64,000 bases of DNA. Source: Isoetes taiwanensis. Its lineage: Eukaryota > Streptophyta > Lycopodiopsida > Isoetales > Isoetaceae. A model generated the notes under the pieces. The model was not told the origin of the DNA. It was given only the letters and a program-made list of their open reading frames with translations, and searched no databases. This document shows, piece after piece, positions 32,891 through 43,652 of this stretch (within the stretch, counting starts at the first letter, position 1; each line of letters begins with the position of its first letter). The translations under genes were made by a program, and so were the position numbers. Location of the stretch: the NCBI GenBank assembly GCA_021234155.1, contig JAJEKV010000045.1, forward strand, positions 10,826,420-10,890,419, given 5' to 3'.

Positions 32891-34700
32891 CCCCCCTTAA
32901 CCTCTCTTGGGTTTTCCTTCTCTTATTTGTCTAGGCAAACCTTGCTACCCCCTTGGTCCCCTTGGTCCCTAGTGCCATGTTGCCTTTGGTAGCTTTGACC
33001 TCGTTATGTATACTTATCTTTGTTATCATGTTCAGGAATTTTTTCCACGGGTTTGCGTCCTCATGTTGCATCCATGGTTAAATTTTCATAATTTTCTGAT
33101 ACATAGATAATTAGTTACGAATTTATAATCATTTATCTTCAGAAAATAATAAGTAATGCATCTTTTGGCTTTTTTCTTTGATTTTTGGCATATGTTTTTG
33201 CCACATCAGCATCCACGCATATAGTAAATTTCAGAGATTTTTGCATTTGTTTAGATCTCACGCCCCATGTGTTCTTGATCTAAATTGCACCTGAGATTTT
33301 CTACACGTACAAGCATTTTTTCTATTTGAAATGTTTACCATGGCATCCCCTACATAAGTGGCACCTTTGATTAGGTTTTCAGATTTTCTAACGCTCTGTC
33401 TATTTACTGTGATTTCTTATGCTTTTCTGGTTGAAAATTCTTAAGTATGGCATATGTAAGCTTTTGGACCTGAATTTTTGGTTGTTGGTCTACCACATCA
33501 GCAGCCATGTCAAGTAAAAGTTTCAGGAAATTTGGCTAACGGTAAGTGGTTGATGTTTTGCGTTTTTTCCACTTTCGGTGGAGTTCTTGCTTAATTGCAC
33601 TTAATCATAGCCAAAAGGTCTATGATCAACCTTATTTGCGCCAAGAGACCCTTATATGCAAGAAAAAACAAACTGAAATGGTGGATTTGGCAAAAACACT
33701 GAAACAGGGGATGTTTCGAAAGGGGATTTGCTCTCAGACAACGACATGGAATTCTAGTATGAAGACGTGATAATGGACGTATAGGACATATAGTGGTTCA
33801 AGTATTCTTTCCTACTACTATAAAGACATGTGATAATAGCAGTATAGGACATGCAGTCATTCAAGTGTTCTTTCCAACTACTATAAAGACATGTGATAAT
33901 AGAAAGGCTGCTTCGAGATCTTTTTTGGGGTCCATCTCCTGGGGCCTCTCCCCACTGGTGAGGCAGCCACACAAAATTTGAGCCTTGCTCAACTTGGGGA
34001 AGGGTGTCAAAAGCGCTCATGTCTAACACATTTATAGTGAACTTGTTGATCCTAAACCTGGCACTTGGATGTCCCTCAGTGGATTTTTATGGTGTTGAAC
34101 CTCTAGGTTGCTCAAGACGACCAATATCTATGCAAAATTTGCAAAAAATATCAATCACTTTAGGATCCTTAAAGCAAAATGAGACAGTTGCACTCAGATC
34201 TGAATATCTCGAGCTATACTGATTATTTTCACATGATTGTTAAAGGAAAAATAAGAGAAAACTGAAAAAGACATGTGGGAAAAAATCAGCTCAATTTGGA
34301 TCTGGCATGAATGAGAAAATTGTGTTCAAAGTGGACATAAAATTTGGCCAGTGCACTTCCCTGAGACCATAAAGGTATGCACACTCAAATGATGATATTT
34401 CGAGTTATACTGATTATTTTCATATTATTTTTTAAGAAGAAATCAGAGAAAACTTGTGGTGACATGTAGGAAAAAATTTAGTTCAATTTGGATCTGGGAT
34501 GACTTAGAAAATATGGTTCAAATTGGACAGCAAGTTTGGCCAGTGCACTTCCCTAGCACACTCAAATGAGAATATCTCGATTTATATTAAACATTTTTTG
34601 CTAATTTTTGAAAAGACTAACAGGGAAAAGTTTTGGGAATATGCCGGAAAAAATTTGACCTGATTTGAAACTAGGATGATGGAGAACAACGAGTTCAAAG
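32891..34700. other. Non-coding stretch with decayed internal repeats
   Basis: No gene is seen. The phrase ctactataaagacatgtgat occurs twice (about 33817 and 33880), with a weaker third at 33757. Similar sentences built on gagaatatctcga / ttcaaattggac / gtgcacttcccta recur near 34190-34350, 34390-34560 and 34565-34690, like ~180-bp degenerate tandem units. A module shared with 30.6 and 35.4 kb lies at 33905-34015. Confidence 0.5.
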
Positions 34701-34710
34701 TTGATCAAAA

Positions 34711-34880
34711 TATTTGTCATGCGTCAGGACATTCGTCATAACATGCGTCAGAACATTCATCAGAAGACGCGTCAAAACTTTCGTCAGAACATGCGTCAGA
34801 ACATTCGTCAGGTTTTTCGTCAGACTTTTCGTCATCAGATTCGTCAGAAAGAACGTCAGATTTATCGTCAGAAAGATCAG
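34711..34880. repeat. 12-bp minisatellite, about 14 units
   Basis: Units of consensus AACATTCGTCAG stand in register from about 34711 to 34880, with variation mainly in the first six bases. The 12-bp period preserves frame, so the minus strand shows a Ser/Asp/Glu-Cys/Ala repeat inside a 96-codon frame (34717-35007). That frame lacks any independent support. Confidence 0.85.
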
Positions 34881-34989
34881 ATTTTTTATTAATACAATTT
34901 TGATCATAACTTTTGATCCAAGAGCCCGTTTTAGATGAAAGTTGTTGTGTTAAAAAGCTCTCTCTGTGATCTATGTAATGATGCACTAT

Positions 34990-35610
34990 TTGACGAATCG
35001 TGACCAATTAGAGCATTCGTGTTTCTTTCTTTGGTAGAATGGACCATATAACTTGCTTTCTAGGTAATTTCAGCATTTCGAACATCTTGGCAAAGTCGAA
35101 TCGCCATTCCAGAGTCTCCATATTGCCTGAACAACAAAAACTTGGGTTTTTACACAGACGCTCATGGGACACTTCGCGGTTTGGTAAGCTCTCCCGGACC
35201 GATCTTGGATTTTTTTTGGACCTACTCGAAGTAGGGGTAAGGGTCTTGAAAATAGGAATCAGCGGTTAAAGAGGGAAAACGAGCTTGGGTAGGGTGGGCA
35301 TTAGCGTACTGGCCCCCGAGGGAGTGCTACCAGGAAAGGCTGCCTCGGAAACTTCTTTGGGTTTCATTTCTTGGGGTCTGGCCTCTCCCCATTAGTGAGG
35401 CAGCCGCACAAAGTTTGGGCCTTGTTTGACTTGGGGATGGGTGCCAGTTCGGCTACCCAATGACAGGTTGTTCAAATGGGGAGTAGGTGTTCTGAACTCT
35501 TGCATGAATCAAATTCGACCAGGATATTGTACCATGTCATCACGTAGAGGGAGGTCTTGATGCCATAAGATGGATCCTTAAAACACCGCGGAAGCTGCCT
35601 CAAAACTCTT
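34990..35610. repeat. Long repeat modules B, C and A (copy 2)
   Basis: Module B (about 35000-35170) matches 32690-32890, module C (35172-35450) matches 30390-30720 and partly 33905-34015, and module A (35510-35600) matches 32380-32480. Here the order is B-C-A, whereas around 32.4 kb it is A-B with C further on, as expected from a tandem array of one long unit cut at different points. Confidence 0.75.
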
Positions 35611-35829
35611 TTACAAAATGCCCTGGTGACCTAGATGACATGCTAAGATGGTGATGATCTGGACATGATGACTAGGACTTTATGCAAGAAATATGACTAG
35701 GTGGCATGGTAATCCTAACTACAATTTTATCTTATGATATTAGACCCAATTTAGATATGTGTCAGTTGAAAGCATGCAAAAGACCCTTATCAAGCTAGAG
35801 ATCCAAAAAAGTGCTTGCTGATTTTCTGT

Positions 35830-36870
35830 GCCCATGTGGAATGTTTGAGCCACCTTGGCATGTTTGAGCCTAGGTGGCATGTTAGAACCTGTGGCATGTT
35901 TGAGCCACCTTGGTATGTTGGAGCATGTGTGGCATGTTTGAGCCACCTTGGCATGTTGGAGCCTAGGTGGCATGTTGGAGCCCGCGTGGCATGTTTGAGC
36001 CACCATGGCATGTTGGAGCCCACGTGGCTTGAGCCACTTTGGCATGTTTGAGCCACCTTGGCATGTTGGAGCCTAGGTGGCATGTAGGAGCTTGTATGAC
36101 ATATTTGAGCCACCTTGAGATGTTTGAGCCTCCTTGGCAGTAGGTGGCATGTTGGAGCCGCGTGGCATGTTTAAGCCACCTTGGCATGTTTGAGCCTAGG
36201 TGCATGTTGGAGCCTAGGTGGCATGTTTGAGCCACCTTGGCATGTTGGAGCCTGGGTGCCATGTTGGAATCCACGTGGCATGTTTGAGCCACCTTGGCAT
36301 GTTAGAGCCTAGGTGGCATGTTGGACCCCGCGTGGCAGTTTTGAGTTTCCTTGGCATGTTTGACCCACCTTGGCATGTTGGACGAGCCTAGGCGGCATGT
36401 TGGAGCCATCTTGGCATGTTTGAGTCTAGGTGGCATGTTGGAGCCTAGATGGCATGTTTGAGCCACCTTGGCATGTCGGAGCCTAGATGGCATGTTGGAG
36501 CCCGCGTGGCATGTTTCAGCCACCTTGGCATGTTTGAGTCACCTTGGCATGTTGGAGCCTAGATGGCGTGTTGGAGCCCACGTGGCATGTTTGAGCCACC
36601 TTATCATGTTTGAGCCACCTTGGCATGTTGGAGCCCGCGTGGCATGTTTTAGCCACATTGGCATATTTGAGCCACCTTGGCATGTTGGATCCTAGGTGGC
36701 GTGTTTGAGCCCACGTGGCATGTTTGAGCCACCTTGGCATGTTGCAGCCTAGGTGGCATGTTGGACCCCGCATGGCATGTTTGAGCCACCTTGGCATGTT
36801 GGAGCCCAGGTGGCATGTTGAAGCCTAGGTGGCATGTTGGAGCCCACGTGGCATCTTTGATCTACCTTGG
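35830..36870. repeat. 19-bp minisatellite with 57-bp higher-order units, right block
   Basis: About 50 copies of TGGCATGTTKGAGCCNNNN follow the same rule as the 30.7-31.2 kb block: T-type monomers end ACCT, G-type end TAGG, CGCG or CACG, commonly cycling T-ACCT, G-TAGG, G-CGCG. Scattered slips (for example near 36135 and 36382) break the register. All open frames inside are repeat by-products. Confidence 0.92.
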
Positions 36871-36884
36871 CATTGTTGCGTCTC

Positions 36885-37760
36885 AAAAAACCATACTTCC
36901 TTAAAAAAAACATCTACTTAGAAACTACACGTAGTTATAAATCACACCTGAAAAAACCATACTTCCTTAAGAAATAAGTGTTTAAAAACTATGCATAATT
37001 ATAAACCACACAAAAAACTATACTTCCTTAAAAAACAACCACTTAAAAACTACACCTACTTATGAACCACACTTTAAAAAACTATACTCTATTAAGAAAC
37101 AACTACTTAAAAATTACACCTAATTATATAAAACATACCTCAAAAAAACCATACTTCCTTAAAAAATAGCTTCTTAAAAACTGCACCTAGTTACAAACTA
37201 CACCACTTCAGAAAAACCATATTTTATTAAAAAACAACCACTTAAAAACTACACCCACTTATAAAACCACACCTCAAAAACCATACTTCTTTCAAAACGA
37301 CTACTTAAAAACTACACCCACTTATAAACCACACCTCAAAAACAACACCTCAACTTAAAAAATCACACCACTTGGAAAACCATACTTCCATAAAAAAAGC
37401 GACCACTTAAGAACTACACCCACTTATAAACCACACCTCAAAAACCCATACTTCTTTCCAAAACAATTTTGCTTAAAAACTACACTCATTATAAACCACA
37501 TCTCAAAAACAACACCTAGACTTAAAAAATCATACCACTTGAGGAAAACTATACTTCCTTAGAAAATGACTACTTAAAACTACACCTACTTATAAACGAC
37601 ACCTTAAAAAACCATATTTCCTTAAAAAATAGATACTTAAAAACAACACCTTATTATAAACCACACCTCAGAAAACAACATCCTCTTAAAAACAACTCAT
37701 CTTTAAAAAAAAAACTACACTTTCGCAAAATAAAACCACACCTAAAAAAAAAAAGCTATA
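36885..37760. repeat. A-rich tandem array of ~62-68-bp units
   Basis: At least eleven units carry ttataaaccacacctcaaaa, then accatacttccttaaaaa, then aacgactacttaaaaactac. The landmark ttataaaccacacc falls near 36933, 37000, 37060, 37122, 37190, 37258, 37320, 37420, 37487, 37588 and 37653. The array starts directly after the 19-bp minisatellite. A T-rich inverted phrase tgtggtttttctttttctg follows near 37842. Confidence 0.85.
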
Positions 37761-37894
37761 GCTCCTTAAAAAAAACCTACACCGTCTTCTTAATAAACCA
37801 CACCTCCACATAACCACATGTAGAGTTTTTTGAACAACAACATGTGGTTTTTCTTTTTCTGTTGTTTTTAAGTGTGGCCCCAGAATTGGGGTGG

Positions 37895-37930
37895 TAGTGG
37901 TGGACGATAAAAATTCTATTCTATTCTTGA
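37895..37930 (+). mobile_element. Non-LTR 3' terminus with (TTCTA)n tail, minimal
   Basis: The sequence tggacgataaaaattctatt followed by ctattctt is the shared non-LTR 3' end plus two to three pentamers. Nothing of the element body is present upstream, so it is an extreme 5' truncation. Confidence 0.6.
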
Positions 37931-38575
37931 TGCATGCCCTAGACTTTAACAAATATACTAGACCGGAGAAGGCTTGATGAGGGGAAAAGAAGATTGCAAT
38001 ACTTGGTTTAAAGAGTACATTATGAACCCTGGTTTATTTGACATGTTTACACAATGAATTTGAAAAATATGTACCTAACGACTTTCGTAAATCATTCTTT
38101 AGGCTTTCTAATGGATGCTCACGCTTGAGAAACAGAGTTTGCTTGCTGAAGTTATGGCCTTCTTTCTATGCTGCTATCAAATTAGAACAGCAAATGCATT
38201 CTGCCATATTTGGATTATTTATAGTGGGAATTTGAAACTTGTATACCAAGCAATATTCTTAGATCTTTCCTTGATCTCTTCAACGGATATTCTTGCTGCA
38301 AAGATAAAGCTTGCATTTGCAAGTTATGTTAAAATTCCTACTGCCTTCATGTATCTCCTATACCTCTTCGTTCTGCCAATCAACAAGCTTCACAACTGTA
38401 AAAGGTAAATTCACTTATCTATTTGGCAAATGCAAATTAATGTTCCTTGGTTTCATGTTCTTTAAATCTACATAAGCTCCATATTTTCTTGCATCGTTTG
38501 AGTTCTTATAAGAAGTCTACAAAGTGCTCTCTTGATTTAAGCTCCATATTTTCTTGCATCTTTTCAGTTCTTATA
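37931..38575 (+). other. Short unassigned frames and a local duplication
   Basis: Overlapping + frames at 38038-38235 and 38115-38408 have no recognised domain. The 42-bp phrase aagctccatattttcttgca to ttcttataagaa occurs twice, at about 38473 and 38541, directly before the LINE tail. Confidence 0.35.
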
Positions 38576-38665
38576 AGAATAGAATAGAATAGAATAGAAT
38601 AGAATAGAATAGAATAGAATAGAATAGAATAGAATAGAATAGAATAGAATAGAATAGAATAGAAT
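38576..38665. repeat. (AGAAT)18 microsatellite
   Basis: Eighteen perfect pentamers, 90 bp, form the 3' tail of the adjacent minus-strand retrotransposon. Similar shorter tracts occur at 43621-43650 and 58055-58074. Confidence 0.98.
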
Positions 38666-40080
38666 AGATTTTTTATCATCCATGGAGACCAATTGGCCTA
38701 TGGGACCCAAACGAAAAGAGAGCAGCAAGCGTATCGTCGGTAACGAAAACCCCATCAAGGGTTTCGAGGAAAACCTTAGCGCATATGCGTCGGGTATTAA
38801 TCAGACAATTGTATAGGATGCCAATATTGTCCCGCAGGAGACAATCGAACCGGTAGACCCATAAATCCCTCGAGGTATGACTTCGGCATCACATTCTGGC
38901 ACCGAGTTCAGCAATCCCGCTGGCCAGCGCACTAGTAATCGAACATACCGCTACTGAAATGCGCCAGGGAAGATCCGGAGGCCATTATTCGATCTTTCAA
39001 TGGCACTTCCCCGCGGCAAACACCTACAAAGCCTCGGCTCTCCTCAGACTTCCCGCAGCCCAACATCCCGTCTCACGCGAGACATACACCACGCGAATGG
39101 AAGCTATAAGTCCGCACTTCTTCAAGGGCTACCGGCAAAGTACCGGCCTCTCTGGAACTTAGACATCACTCTGGCACATGATAGGCGTACCACGGAATTC
39201 GCCATGCAGCACGCATCCGGTGAGCTTCCGGCAAAAGCAGCATCTAGATACGCCTGGGCAAATCTTTGTGATCCTTCTTTGTTCCGTCCTCAGACGCGAT
39301 ATGTTTGTATGTACACCCCAACGGAGAACCATTGAGCTTGCTTTGTCCTCAACATGCTTTTGAGGCTGGGACCAACGCCAGCCTAAAGCGCGTTGCCAAA
39401 TCGCATCACCGGCGCAACACTTCTCGGGAGCAACCACGGCGCCCAACGCAGCCCGCGCCGAAGGTAAAACCTGTTCCCCTCGAGTAGGACCCGGCAATGG
39501 AACTCTTCGGACCTACCCTCGCGGAAGCCCGCCAGGCTGGCCGCACCGCCGAGGTCATTCCGTGGGCGAGGTAGACATCACCCAATCCCCACCTCTGCCC
39601 CATACAAGAGGACCCGGCTCGCATCTAAGGCCCTAAATGCGGTGACGGTGGCCCCTGTGCATAACCCCGCCTTTGTGGATGCTGTTCCGTGAGGGCATAT
39701 AGTTGCTTTTCCCAACCCGGCTGCGGACTGCTAACCCATCGGCAAGATCCCAAGGTGGTCCCGGCATTGTAGGTCGGTTTCACCCCGCCATCTTGTCCCC
39801 GGTAAATGAAATGAGGGAACTGGCTGGACGAAGTGTTGAAGCAGCACCCCTGCCAATTGGTGCTGAACTTTACGCCGCTGAATCGGCAAAGTGTCAATGA
39901 CCAATCCAGTGATCGCTGTCCTCTCCGAGCAGGTCAGGAGGCTGGATATCACGGCGATACTTCGAGAGTTCTTCCTTTGGTTGGGTGCGCGAAATTGGCG
40001 AGGGCGCCAAATTCCGGCGAAGCGCCAAGTTCCATTTCCCATGCAAGAGGCTCACAGGAAAGGTTGTTCTTCCGCATAAC
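38576..40080 (-). mobile_element. Non-LTR retrotransposon fragment with (ATTCT)18 tail
   Basis: The right side encodes, on the minus strand and across several frames, RT-tail LINE sequence: FHLPGTRWRGE, a run ending RALDASRVLLYGAEVGIG (about 39590-39650), and QRALGWRWSQPQKH. GC content is high relative to the neighbours. Reading minus, it ends gggtcccataggccaattgg, tctccatggatgataaaa, then 18 pure ATTCT units (38576-38665 on +). The 3' end is nearly identical to that at 58010-58055. The frame has many stops. The right boundary near 40080 is approximate. Confidence 0.7.
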
Positions 40081-43000
40081 CTGATGCTAGGTGCATGTTA
40101 AAACGTAAAGTAGAAACCCTTTACTAAGAAAGGTGACTGTGGTTGGGCAACAGAACCACATGTCTACTTTTGAGAAAGCAACACTCTGAAAACTCACGAA
40201 ATTTCATCGCTAAAACAACAGAAACATATAATTCCTATGTGATATTTTGCCAAAGCCTACGACTTTAAAAAAACTATTTCTAACGCTTTATTAAAAACCC
40301 ACACATAAGCCTCTAGTGAACCGGACAAAAAACAAACACATGGTTTTGAGCTGTTTTGCTAGCTGAGACTACCACGTCCGCCGCCGGTAGATTCCAAGCA
40401 ACATACGACACCTGAACATGGTTGTTAAAGTTTAGCGCATCATGCAGACTCATCGATTTGAGTCCCCTGAAAGCCTTGATATGACATCTTGAACATGGTT
40501 GTTAAAGACTAGGTAGCCGCAATCAGGTGAGCATGGTTCGAAGCATTGAAGCGACATATGATAGCTTGAATAATTATTATTTTGCACCGTGATATATCGT
40601 GATGCCATGACCTTTTGGCATTACGGAGTACTTTAGCCGCGACGAAGCGGTATAATTTTATAAGTTCGCCAAGAATTTACGCGTGCTGGCGTCACGCCAA
40701 CATTTCTTTCATGAAACCCCACCGCCATGGGGCAGACCTGTGCCCTCACCACCATATGTTACATATCATTGAAGGAATTAGCATTTTACTTCATTTTAAT
40801 AGTAATAATAACTATAGTGGTGCCCATATAAAGCAGAAAGTTGTTCTTAGCAATAGGCTTTCATGTTGCAATTTATGTTTAGGACTTGTTCCTTGACATT
40901 TTTACATATTGCTTCTCAACTCTAAACTCCCAAATCTCTCCTTAATTCTGAGCCAACCATTATAAAGGAAGTGTGTTTGATCTATTCCTAATGCTCCCCT
41001 TGAAATGTGAAATAAAAAAAAGGAACTCATATTGTTTTCAATACGTTTCAAAATATGTACTTAAATCCTTGTGCTTTCACCTATGTTCAAGCGTCAATAT
41101 AAAGATGTTGATTCCATAATGACTACAAGCTATGCCTCAAACCATACCTAAGTGTCTAACTCCATACCTTATGTCTAAACCCATACCTTATGCGTTCGAA
41201 CCCATACCGCTTTTATGCTAAACCATTGATTATGACCACCGGATTTGTTAAACAATGACAAATACATAAAGCGACGGCAAATACGCAGCATTCGACGGCC
41301 CCAAAGCTCGAACTGGTGCGCAAATTCCGCCGAAGCAAGTGAAAGATCCGGGCGCGGCAGGAGGCGTGCTATTGTGGAAGATTTACATCGCCGTGAAGAT
41401 TTCATCGTCGGGAGCATACACATTCATTTTAACACGCATCTTGAAACCCTCAAGCAGAAAAACAAAGGTGTACAGTGCCGGAAAACCGCAGTCCAACCGC
41501 TTTAAAACAGAGGTGTAGAGGTGCCGCAAAACCATTCGCCGTAAATCCGAGGTGGTCGGCAAAAATCTTGAGAAACGTGAGGTGTAGACGCAAGTCGGGC
41601 GGATAGAGGAATCTTTTGCCTCGTGTACCGGATTCATCTACCTCCAAGCTTCATCCGAATGAAAAATCTAAACCGGACTTGCAAAGAACCTAAAAATACG
41701 TAAAACCGAGGCATCCACCGCTGCCCAACCTAGCCATAAAGTTCGCAGGTATGCAAAACCAGCCAAATCGTAATTAAACGATATTGAATGCCATCTCTTT
41801 GGGAAGAAGATTGGGTTTTGTCAAGAAGGAAGTTCATGCACTCTCTAAAAAATAAACCTTAAAAGCACATCAACAAAAGCGTATACAATATTCAGAACCC
41901 ACCCAACCTTTAAAAAAACAACCAAAAAGATCTTTTGCGGACCTTATAAGTTCTCGTTTCATTATCCAAACAACATGTTTGAAAAAAAAGGCAAAAATGA
42001 AGAACTACCTTAGCAATATGGAGAAACACAAAAGGCCACACAAGTTGCCTTAGATGGGTGCCTTAGATCATGAAGGACTTTGTCTGTTTATATATAGAGA
42101 ATCTCCATACATAATGGAAAGTTCGAAGTTTTAGATCACCATCTTTCTCGATACACATTGGTTTGGGGTTTATATTATGGTATGGCCTTCTTGATAAAGA
42201 ATAAAGCAGAAGAAAATAGATGCCCGTCATTTATAACTCAAGTAGGTATTGAATATTGAGAAAAGGCACGCCAAAAAAAACGTCACTACTTTTACTTTTC
42301 ATCGTCCAAGCTTTACTTTTCCACATAGTGCTTTCCTTCTATTGATTGAAAGACGTGGGAAGTTAAGTTCGATGGACCATTTTGCATTGCCTCTTTCTTA
42401 TCCAACTCTAATCTTACTCACCGTACCTATTACCTATTTTAGCCACACCTTTTTGTTGAACTTAATCTTGCAAAATTAGTTCTAGATGGCCTTTTCATTC
42501 TTTCACGAAAGCCATCCCGATTTATGGAGTTTTGCAACATCTGTGAGTAGATTTTTTCTTGAGGAATTTCAGAGCATGCATGTATATGGAAAGAGATTAT
42601 GTATGTGCCGTGTGGCTCTTACAATTGTGTGGTTTATGCCTCCGATAGATCTAGCAATGTTCCAAGATGTCAATTTAAAAGCCGATGCGCATCCAAAAGA
42701 ACAGGTCGAGATGGGCATTTTGGGAATAATAAAAATTGCCCATCCGAAAGGATGCTATTATGCTGAAATCAAAGAAACACAAGGACCGTAAAAACAATTT
42801 CAAATATATAAACATATTCTGCTATAACCCCAAAGCCGCTACGCTTTAGTGAATGGAAACATGTGCGATCTAAGCTTCCAGTTATGCCAATACGTAGAGA
42901 TTCAACGTGAAATGTTATACATGATCATCCTCAAACTGTGAACGCCTACAAATTTATACCACGCGCATCCTTCAGGGGACACATGTTGGGAGGTGCCACC

Positions 43001-43440
43001 TAAAAGAAAGAGATGTCAATCTTTATCTTGCAACACTTCATCCAAAAACTGTCACGTTCAAGAACCAAACTATTGTATCTGACAGAATCGGGGAAGATCT
43101 ATCACAGAATCTTGATTCTGAAATTTTCACAAAGTTTGATCTAATGCTTATTTCTCTATAAAAGATCGAACCCTATAGATGAATCATCCTTTCGTTTTTA
43201 GATATGAATCGCATGGGTTCTCATTCACCGTGGAAGACATGCCACGTTTCAAAAGCATTTAAGATAGATATCTCATGATAGATATTCTCTGCAAAGACAC
43301 ATAATGCTCAAAATATCGTAGACGAGATGTCTCATGAATAAGGTTTTGGCTTCTGGGGTGCCGGGCGGAGAAAAGCCGGCGAAAATGATGCTTTGTCTCC
43401 GAGAAACAAAACAAGCCAAAATACGCGAGAAAAGTAGGGC
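40081..43440. other. Large stretch with no supported gene
   Basis: No recognised domain occurs. The phrases gaacatggttgttaaag (about 40417 and 40493) and catacctta...taaacccatacc (41100-41215) are short local repeats. The best frames, 41245-41505 (+, Arg-rich) and 42486-42791 (+, 101 codons), have no family match I know and no splice context. It is probably decayed repeat sequence. Confidence 0.4.
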
Positions 43441-43515
43441 AAGAGAAAAAAAAAAAAGAAAAATAGGAGACTCGAGAACAAAAAAAAAAAAGAAAAATAG
43501 GAGACTCGATTATAT
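43441..43515. repeat. Poly(A)-containing tandem duplication
   Basis: The unit gagaacaaaaaaaaaaaaga through aataggagactcga occurs twice in a row (about 43443-43478 and 43476-43511). Confidence 0.8.
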
Positions 43516-43615
43516 ATGTGTAGATTATGGTTAGCTAATGTTTGAATGTGAATTTCATGAAAAACATCCAAGCCATAGAAAAGTTCTGGCTTTTGTGATC
43601 AAAGTTTAGCCAAAT

Positions 43616-43652
43616 ATAATAGAATAGAATAGAATAGAATAGAATAGAATAG
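43616..43652. repeat. (AGAAT)6 microsatellite
   Basis: Six pentamers at 43621-43650, the same motif as the retrotransposon tails at 38576 and 58055. The shared retrotransposon 3' terminus is not visible beside it, so it may be an orphan tail. Confidence 0.9.

Noticed and set aside
34717-35007. Acidic 96-codon minus frame as a gene
   Set aside because: Its C-terminal half is only the 12-bp minisatellite and the rest overlaps module B, which is repeated without a conserved frame.
30734-36797. Many open frames of 60-110 codons with repeated W-H-V-G or C-L-S-H motifs
   Set aside because: They arise from the 57-bp period, appear on both strands and in several frames, and have no independent coding evidence.
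30725-36870. CRISPR-like array impression from regular short repeats
   Set aside because: Monomers are contiguous and 19 bp with no unique spacers, in a plant-type sequence; it is a minisatellite.
38959-40084. Several + strand frames of 60-110 codons in GC-rich DNA
   Set aside because: They are shadows of a minus-strand non-LTR retrotransposon body recognised by its RT tail and 3' terminus.
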